DNA of 64,000 bases from Aedes albopictus (lineage: Eukaryota > Arthropoda > Insecta > Diptera > Culicidae): contig NC_085137.1 of assembly GCF_035046485.1 (NCBI RefSeq), forward strand, positions 482,106,252-482,170,251, read 5' to 3'. Below, piece after piece: positions 56,549 through 64,000 of the stretch. Position 1 is the stretch's first letter. Every line of letters starts with the position of its first letter. Position numbers and translations under genes: made by a program. The notes beneath the pieces were generated by a model. It worked only from the letters and a program-made list of their open reading frames with translations, was not told the origin of the DNA and made no database searches.

Positions 56549-56990
56549 GGGTTTCAAACTACTTTGGCACCCGCGTCAATTCCCGGCACATCACATCAAA
56601 ACAAATCAAAATATTACTTGCCGCATATTTTCCAAACGCATTTTCGTAGGTAATCACCTCCCGCAACATTTCCGCAAAGAGATCCACAGTCAATAAGCTA
56701 CACGTTCACTCTGAAGCCACATGCGTGCTCAAAACAACAAAACAACAAAGATGGGTGCCGAAGTGATTTCCCATTTGATTTTGCTGGAAGTTCGGTACTG
56801 GTGCCGAGAATTGATGCTGGGCTTGGTGCAGTAAACTCGTTCAAAATCAACTTTCCGGCAGAAAATCTTCACAACAATCACTGTTAACAACAAGTTCACC
56901 CAATAAGGTATCTGATTCAAATGGAAGAAGTGGACAAAAACGGTCGTTTCGTTGTTGTTGTTGTAGTGCCGGGAATGGGGTTAAAAACCC
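56549..56990. mobile_element. TA-flanked MITE, 442 bp
   Basis: Ends GGGTTTCAAAC and GTTAAAAACCC lie between TA dinucleotides. A second inverted pair, attcccggcac/gtgccgggaat, lies just inside. A (gtt)n run precedes the right end. Confidence 0.6.
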
Positions 56991-57014
56991 TAAATGTATT
57001 TTTTAAAAGACAAG

Positions 57015-57215
57015 GACACGTTTAATGCTTCCAGTGAGCTATAATGCTTTTTGAAGGAAGCATGACACTATAACAAAGGACTAGCATGCAACGCCCAGTG
57101 GCACAGCCGAAAACTTTTTCTGACAGCTGAAGCGGGAATCGAACCCACGCTCCCCAGCACGATGCGACTAAGTGCTCGGTCACACTAACCGCACGGCTAC
57201 GAAGCCATACTTTCT
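57015..57215 (-). mobile_element. tRNA-headed SINE copy
   Basis: The minus-strand head GGCTTCGTAGCCGTGCGG leads to B box GGGTTCGATTCCCGC at about 57131-57145. It is related to the copy at 39.0-39.3 kb. 57215-57530 is degenerate motif repeat. Confidence 0.6.
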
Positions 57216-57532
57216 GAAACACCCGATATGTTAAAAATATTTCCAGAAATTTCACTAGACATCGTATCACGAATATCTATACAAATTTCTCCAATTATTT
57301 TTCTGTACATCAATCTATTCAAAGGATTTCTCTTCACAATCAGCCTGAACAGCCACTAACAGAGAGTTTCCCAAAAAAAAGGCCGGGGGTTTCACTAGAA
57401 ATTATGTTAGGAGTTGTCCTAAACATTCTTCGTAAGGTTAACCAGAAATTTGCTGACCATATTTGGGGATTCTGCCGGAATTGCTACTTTATTTTTCCTT
57501 AGCTAACAGTATGGATCTCTTACAGTGTATCA

Positions 57533-58476
57533 AACAATTGTCCGTACAGCAATTTTTTGGTCAAAATAAATTTTCATTCAAATGATCATAACATTTTTAT
57601 ACGTCAATCAAATACGCTCAAATTTTGATCAGTCATAAACCATATATTGACGCTCCATTGGTAAAATTTTGAGCGAGATCGAATAAGTTTTGTGAAAATA
57701 ATAGAACTTTTAGTAAAACTTATAAGATTTTTGAACACATTTTTAAAGCATTATATCTCAATATGTACTTGATGAAACTTTTTCCATTTTTTTGTGATAC
57801 ATCTTATACCTAAGACTTTCATATGCAGCTTCGTTTGAGGTTTTATATTCACTACAAAAAATATGAAAAAATCTGTATATGTTCAGAGTGTAATTAGGAA
57901 ATTTATAATATTTTGATCAATAAAAGTGCCAAGTGTTTTCAACGTTTTTAAACTCTCTTAATGTAATAACTTTATACAGAACCTACTAAACTACATATGA
58001 AGAGTAGGTCCTATGAATTTTTTGTTCAGTTTATGCACTTTTATTGGTGGAAAACGTTTGGCAGAATAAATGTGCAAAATAAGGTAAATTTTTAAACATT
58101 GTCAACTACATAAGCACATTTTTAATATTTTTGATAGTGAATATAAAACCTCAATAGTAGCTGCATATGAAAACCTTCTAAGTATCTTGGTATCAGCTGT
58201 AACACACAAAAAATTGAAAAAGTTTCATCGAGTACATACTGAGATGTAATGTTTTGAAAATGTGTCCAAAAATCTTATTAGTTTTTCTATAAGTTCTATA
58301 ACTTTCAGAAAACTTATTCGATCTCGCTCAAAATTTTACCAATGGAGCTTTATATATGATTCATGATTGGTCAAAATTTCAGCGATTTTGATTGACGTAT
58401 AAAAAAGTTATGAACATTTGAATGAAAAATTATTTTGACCAAAAAATTGCTGTACGGACAATTGTTTGATACACTG
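57533..58476. mobile_element. Tc1/mariner-type foldback MITE, 944 bp
   Basis: TIRs CAGTGTATCAAACAATTGTC and its inverse are perfect for about 48 bp and flanked by TA (57531-57532 and 58477-58478). Beyond the TIR the arms continue as diverged inverted copies to about 430 bp each. No transposase frame. Confidence 0.88.
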
Positions 58477-58489
58477 TATATACTATTGA

Positions 58490-58650
58490 TACACATAAAG
58501 GGACAATAAAGCTGATGCGGTAATTGGACGAGTATTCAGCAAGGTCTTCTAAAGCTAACGGGTTCGATTCCCAGTCGGCCCACGAACTTTTCGTAATGCG
58601 AATTAGGCATAGAAGGTACTTATAACTGTAGAACGAACTACTCATGAAAT
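58490..58650 (+). mobile_element. tRNA-like SINE head
   Basis: B box ACGGGTTCGATTCCCAGT at about 58557-58574 sits in a tRNA-like arm that closes with CGGCCCA. The body is short, and no tail or duplication is clear. 58650-59100 has no gene. Confidence 0.5.
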
Positions 58651-59125
58651 ACTAAACTGAGAAGCAAACTTTATCCAGTTGGGACGTTACGCCAAGAAGG
58701 AAAATATGAAGTTGAACTTCGAATGTTTGGTGTAATGAGCTGAATTTGTGTATGGGGAGGAGGAAAAGCCTCCGTTTCTGCAATGAAATGGTGCAAACAT
58801 CGTGGGTATTATGATTTCTTGCCTAATTTAATGCATTTCTTGCCTCTTCAACAACCCAGTTACTCGAATTTTTGCTCAAACAGCATAAAATTACGCAAGT
58901 AATCATATACCCACGCTTTTTGCACCAACTACTTACAGAAATGGAGAATTTAAATTCTCATCATACAAAAATTCAGCTCATTACTACAAATCCAACGCGC
59001 TTCATAATGCTTACCTTGTTTCGATTCCTTCAATCCCCATATCGTACCTGAAATGAGACAAATAAAAAAAATCATTAATAATTCTTTTTTTCTTTTCTTC
59101 AGAATTCATACATAAATCAAACAAA

Positions 59126-59633
59126 ATGATCCCACGAAACCAGAAGTTCTTGTACATCGCGAGCCTGCTGCTGGTGCTGCTTGCCACCTCGAGTGAAGCC
59201 AAAATTTTCAAAAAGTGTGACCTAGCCAAGGAACTGGGTAAGAGCGGGATTTCCCGAACATTCCACGGCAACTGGATATGCCTGGCCAACGCCGAAAGTG
59301 GGCTGGATACCACCAAATTGACGCAGCTTCCGAACTTGACTGCCAGCTATGGAATCTTCCAAATCAACAGCAAGCAGTGGTGCCGATCGGGACGGAAGGG
59401 GGGCGTTTGTAATATGAAGTGTGAAGGTAGGAGGTCTTATGTGAAGTATAACAAACTAAACGGGATTAAAATATTTGAATATTTTAATTGTAGATTTCCT
59501 GGACGACAACATCACCAACGACATCGAGTGCGTCAAAATCATCCAAAGTCGGCTAGGATTCAATGGTTGGCCCATTTGGGTGAAAAAGTGCAAGGGCAAG
59601 GAGCTGCCGAACATTTCCAACTGTTACATTTGA
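59126..59633 (+). CDS. c-type lysozyme (glycoside hydrolase 22), Asp52 replaced
   Basis: Two coding exons, 59126-59426 and 59494-59633, are joined in phase 1 (GAA G/AT TTC); 146 residues. An acceptor-like tttcttttcttcag at 59101 suggests a 5' UTR intron. The signal peptide is residues 1-25 (ending ATSSEA), and the mature chain starts KIFKKC. Eight cysteines and the motifs NWICLANAESG and ASYGIFQINSKQWC are present. Glu57 matches catalytic Glu35, but Ser74 stands in the Asp52 position, as in the paralogue at 37.3 kb. The remaining intron matches the last intron of that paralogue; its other two introns are absent here. It is a secreted, disulphide-bonded protein of the lysozyme fold. Reduced or altered muramidase activity is inferred, not shown. 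An apparent longer frame through the intron is an artefact. Confidence 0.95.
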
Positions 59634-59748
59634 GAAAAAAAAAGTTATGCTCAACGACACGGACGGGTGCTAACCATATTGTGATACGTCAAGGTTTTCC
59701 AAACAAAACTTTTCACTCCCAGCAAGAGGGTACCTTTCAAACCAGGAG

Positions 59749-59754
59749 AATAAA
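59749..59754 (+). terminator. Polyadenylation signal of the second lysozyme
   Basis: AATAAA 116 bp after the stop codon. 59820-60738 downstream holds no gene. Confidence 0.65.
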
Positions 59755-60739
59755 TGTTCAAGACTACTTAATCAACCTTGCAATCAAAACCATCAGCTGG
59801 TCGTTTCAAATGTGATGGAAAGAAACGGCTCCTCGCCTGTGCAGAATTCCGCCCGTACAAGTCTCTCCTTTTGCGGCAGCCCACCGCAATCCAAAATTGG
59901 ACCCCATGTGCTTGAATGAGCGAACGAACGACTGCTGCTACACTCGTTGTCGACCATCAATGGTCGACCGCCATTGAATCGAACCGCACCAGCAGCGAGA
60001 GAGTCATTGCAGTGTATTGGGGTGAACCGTGTGACGCCGTGTGACGGCGAGCAACCCTAGTCTTCTCAGCCAGACTGCCCCATTGTATTTTTCCACAATG
60101 GACTTGCTCCTCCGGGCTGACAGCTGACAGGTATACGATGACGAATAATGATGGGACTAAAATCCGTAAACAAACTTGTGACTGAACGAATGTTAAAAGT
60201 TTGGTGAAATCGTAGAATTTAATATTTCACCCTGAATTTACGTGTAAATCATTAACGGGAAAGTTAGAATTCTTAACCCGGCTCAGTAGTAAGGTTTGCA
60301 TCGATAAGGGATAGTAACCGATAAGTAACAGTTTTCTAAAATGTTCACAGGTATTACACGCATATTGAATTTATTGAATTCATTGAAATAAATAGTTAAA
60401 TTAAATCTAAATCAAAAACCTTATGTAGCGTTGACAATCAAGTAAGTAAAACTATAAAATACCAAACAAAACAAGTTAAAATTAATCATGCAATGTGCTC
60501 TTCCAGCCTACAATATAAAACTTAACCTAAAACTACTTGCTACGAGAGGAATCTGTGAGAAGAGACGAACTGAGATTTTGTAAGTAAATACTATTGTTAA
60601 TGCCCTAAAATTGTGACTCAATTATAAAAATACATTGCAGTTAAAGTTGCCCCGATACTACAACTCTGTGGTCCTGCTTCTAAAGAAATCAGTCCGAACA
60701 GAAAGTACACAGAATACTATTTAACTTTTGGTTTATGTA

Positions 60740-61134
60740 CACTCAGCGAAGTAAACTACCGAAAATCATCAAAATACCTTATGAAATTTAGCCATAACTG
60801 TAAAGTATGGATGCCATAAGAATACCTTATGAAAATTAAACATGCTTCTTATGACCTAATTACATAAGATAAACTTATGAAAAGAACAAAAAATTACAAA
60901 ATGATGCAGACTGGAATCGATCCATGAACGACGAGATCACTGAGCTCGTGCCCAACCCACGCGGCTATCGACGCTTGAGAATATCGTGTTGCTAAATGTG
61001 TATAAAAGCCAAACTGTGAGCCGATTCTGCGTCATAGACCGACCTTATGAAAATCGTTCTAGCCGTTATGAATTGTTTAAAGGCCATTTCATAAGTTAGA
61101 CCTTATGATAATCTTAGGTTTATTTGCCTGAGTG
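60740..61134. mobile_element. TA-flanked MITE, 395 bp
   Basis: Left CACTCAGCGAAGTAAAC and right inverse GTTTATTTGCCTGAGTG are flanked by TA (60738-60739 and 61135-61136). The word 'cttatga' and its inverse recur about ten times. The centre (60910-60990) has a tRNA-like, GC-richer patch. Confidence 0.78.
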
Positions 61135-61198
61135 TATGGGCTGATAAAATTTCTGATTTATTTTAACAAAGGGTACAATAAATGTTAATATAAGACTT

Positions 61199-61212
61199 TG
61201 TAGTTACTTGGG
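61199..61212. repeat. Lone right terminus of the CCCAAGTAAC family
   Basis: TGTAGTTACTTGGG without a visible left partner in the preceding 2 kb. Confidence 0.45.
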
Positions 61213-61403
61213 TCAATAACCAAGAAAGTCAAAAACTTTTCCATAGCGAATAGATCCTACTTACTTCCATTGAAAAAAAAAGAAATAGTGAAGCTGGAGG
61301 TGCTAGAGAAACTACAATAAGGACTACAATGTAGGCTTACTTCTATACAGTTTGAACGAAACGTGTAGACTACAGTGTCATTTAACGTACATTATTGAAG
61401 AAA

Positions 61404-61991
61404 GGGGCCGTCCATATACCACGTGAACAGAAAAATGCTGATTTTGTACCCCCTCTCTTAATTTTTGAAACAAAAAGCAGAAAATAATTTCGGTGTTTTT
61501 TTTTCAAAAAAGATTTGTTTTTTTGTGAACAATTTCTTAAATATAATTTTTTAATATTTAAATTAAAAATATTCTTGTTTACATTGGTTGTTATTGAAAT
61601 GCTGATTTTTAGTTGAGATAGATTGTTGAGATATCTTGTCGAAGTAAGAAAGTTTTGAGAATCGCCATATATATTTTATAACATCGACGTAATTAAGAAA
61701 ATTGCAATGAATCATCTAGAAATTCATATAGATCTGTTATGGTCTACGCTCCACTTCGTAACTCTTTAAAACAAAGCTTCCAAGTATTCGGATTTTTTTT
61801 AATATTTTGTTCTAGAAATTAGACCAGAGAAATTTTAAAAAGATTACGTAAAGTCTGCTTTTTAAATTCATAAATCAATGCTGCCCACGTGGGCATTTGA
61901 AAGACCCTACACCCATATCCATGGACGAGCGTGGACTTCTCTCAAACCCCCTGCCCCCTCTTAGTTGACCACCTGCTATATGGACAGCCCC
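61404..61991. mobile_element. PIF/Harbinger-like MITE, 588 bp, TSD AAA
   Basis: Termini GGGGCCGTCCATATACCACG and inverse (CAGGTGG..TATATGGACAGCCCC, read inward) are flanked by AAA on both sides. A 3-bp A/T duplication and G-rich termini fit PIF/Harbinger. Confidence 0.7.
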
Positions 61992-62139
61992 AAATGTAAA
62001 TTTACATGATAACTGAGTAAAAATAATGGTAAATATAAACTTAGATTTGTTTCAAGATTTGAATGTTGTGTCTTGTTAAAACATTGTTCGGTTTCCCATC
62101 ACTTTTTAGGTTCATTATCGTCGCATATATTCATTTTTT

Positions 62140-64000
62140 CATTTATTTAGTTAACATCAAATTCATGATAATACTGAATCAACAATTTGCCGCCATAATA
62201 CTCGATTTTCAGCTGCAGCTCTTCAACCTCGGTCACGCCCTACACTCGCCAGATCACGCTCCACCTGGTCCGCCCATCGTGCTCTCTGCGCTCCACGCCT
62301 TCTTGTACCAACCGGATGGTTAGTAAACACCAACTTTGCAGGGTTGTTGTCCGGCATTCTTGCAACATGCCCTGCCGGCTTAGGCCACCTTCTGGATGCT
62401 GGGTTCGCCGTAAAGCGCAGCGAGCCCGTGGTTCATCCTTCTCCGACACACACCGTTCTCCTGCACACCGCCTAAGATCGTCCTTAGAACGCGTCGCTCG
62501 AAAACTGCGAGTGCTTACAGGTCCTCCTCGAGCATGGTCCATGTCTCGTGTCCGTAGAGGACCACCGGTGTTATTAGTGTTTTGTACATGGTAAATTTGG
62601 TGCGTAGGTGAATCTTTTTAGACTGCAGCTTCTTCTGGAACCCGTAGTAGGCCCGACTTCTGCAGATGATGCCCCTTCGAATTTCACGGCTCACGTTGTT
62701 GTCAGCCGGTCAATAAGGATCCGTGGTAGACGAATTCCTCCATCACCTCGAGGGTATCCCCGTCTATCGTAACATTACTACCCAGACAGATTCGGTTCCG
62801 CCTACCAGCATGTACTTTGTTTTTGAGGCATTCACCACCAGTCCGAACTTTGCTGCTTCGCGTTTCAGGCAGGTGCCAGCTCTGCCACCGTTCCAAATAT
62901 TCTGGCGATAATGTCCATGTCGGAAATGACCGAATTTTGTGAAAATCGTTCCCCGGTTGTTGAGCCCGGCTCGTAGCGTCACACCTTCCAGAGCGATGTT
63001 GAAGTGTAGGCATGAGAGTTCATCACGTTGTCGCAGTCCCCGGCGAGATTCGAATCAACTGGATAGTTCACCCGAAACCTTTACGCAGTTTTGCACACCG
63101 TTCATCGTTGCTTCAAAAAGTCTAGCAAAGAATAATAATAGAAAGAATACCCTCTCTTTTCTTTTTCTATGTTAACGTCAGGCAACAAGACAAGTGGCGC
63201 TCTCTAAGCGTTTCAAGGTGGAAGCTCTATGTAACAGTGTTCGTGATTTGTCATAAGAGAAGGTGGTGTGCGTTTGTTTTGGTATCCGCATACAATCAGT
63301 AACGCACACTACCGCATGAAAGTTGAACTTTCATCCGCAGATAGCTTTGTGATAGTGTCCCCACGATCATCAGCGGAGTGGGCATTCTTGATATTCTTAT
63401 TCTTTGAAGTCTGGTCTGCTTCGCAGGAAAGCCGTTTTCGTCCATGATTCTCCATAGCTCTGCGCGGTCGATACTATCGTATGCCGCTTTGAAGTTGATG
63501 AACAATTGATGCGTTGAGACCTGGTATTCACGGCATTTCTGGAGGATTTGCCGTACGGTGAAGATCTGGTCCGTTGTCGACCGGCTGTCGATTAAGCCGG
63601 CCTGATAACTTCCCACGAACTCATTCGTTTTAGGTGACAGACGCCGGAAGATGATCTGGGATAGCACTTTGTAAGGCAGCATTCAAAATAGTGATCGCTT
63701 TGAAGTTGTCACATACTAAATGGTCGCCTTTCTAGTAAATGGGACAGATTACCTCTTCCTTCCACTCCTCCGGTAGCTGTTCGGTTTCCAAGATCCTGAT
63801 TATCAGCCGGTGCAGAAAGGTGGCCAACTTTTCTGGGCCCATCTTGATGAGTTCAGCTGCAATACCATCCTTACCAGCTGCTTTGTGGGTTTTGAGCTGA
63901 TGAATGGTATCCTTAACTTCCAACAGCGTGGGAGTTGGTCCATTTCCGTCCTCTGCTGCACTGACGTCGTCGTTTCCTCCGTTGACGTGGTCTCCCGTGC
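62140..64000 (-). pseudogene. RTE-type LINE, broken copy running off the right edge
   Basis: Read leftwards from 63923 on the minus strand: 'HKAAGKDGIAAELIKMGPEK', 'LPEEWKEEVICPIY', then 'LSQIIFRRLSP', 'GSYQAGLIDSRSTTDQIFTV' and 'FKAAYDSIDRAELW' (RT motif A). An unrelated stretch of roughly 280 bp (about 63015-63295) interrupts. After it come the post-catalytic parts in several frames (VMEEFVYHGSLL; the interlocked frame with 'MDHARGGP'). The FADD box is missing. The 3' end near 62140-62160 matches the AT tail of the copy at 50.3-52.9 kb. It is the same family as that copy and as 49.6-50.3 kb. Confidence 0.82.

Noticed and set aside
59126..59815. A single 229-codon lysozyme frame
   Set aside because: The part after 59426 reads through an intron; GT-AG splicing restores the conserved C-terminal half with its three remaining cysteines.

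Overview
The window looks like nuclear DNA from a culicine mosquito, most likely Aedes. Reasons: insect c-type lysozyme and LRR-receptor genes with introns, arthropod R1- and RTE-type LINEs, tRNA-headed SINEs, a great density of MITEs, and long gene-poor stretches of decayed repeats. The species is inferred; no host marker was available for an exact call. Most of the 64 kb is transposon-derived and only four to five host genes can be supported.

Layout. 0-2 kb: a tandem array with a strikingly regular 143-bp period. 2.6-8.7 kb: broken LINEs (an RTE-like tail fused to an internally deleted R1; a jockey/CR1-like 3' end; inverted RTE-like pieces) and a 1.1-kb MITE. 9-13.2 kb: AT-rich repeats and a second MITE of the same family. 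13.8-14.5 kb: last two exons of a small membrane protein with a PPSY motif (+). 14.9-18.5 kb: degenerate short-motif repeats with an embedded palindrome. 18.9-28.0 kb: a complete, apparently very young 9.1-kb Ty3/gypsy retrotransposon (minus strand; two 1275-bp LTRs, gag, pol, tRNA-Lys primer site, -1 frameshift site). It sits 35 bp past the stop codon of a leucine-rich-repeat transmembrane protein gene (minus, 28.0-30.9 kb), in the same orientation. 31-36.5 kb: tRNA-like relic, hAT-type hairpin MITE, Mutator-like MITEs, a SINE carrying a nested MITE. 36.8-38.1 kb: first c-type lysozyme gene (4 exons) with promoter motifs. 38.1-58.6 kb: repeat desert with LINE pieces, foldback elements, SINEs and one candidate 87-residue, three-exon gene at 53.35 kb. 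59.1-59.6 kb: second c-type lysozyme gene (2 coding exons). 59.8-64 kb: more MITEs and an RTE LINE running off the right edge.

The two lysozymes point the same way and share the position of their last intron, so they are probably relics of one tandem cluster pulled apart by transposons. Both keep the catalytic Glu but have Ser where Asp52 should be, so they may bind or recognise peptidoglycan or glycan rather than cleave it efficiently. Much of the intergenic structure consists of terminal-inverted-repeat elements whose target-site duplications can be read directly (8 bp, TTAA, TA, 10 bp and an A/T-only 2-bp class). The least familiar thing here is a family ending in CCCAAGTAAC with four paired copies and 2-bp A/T duplications.
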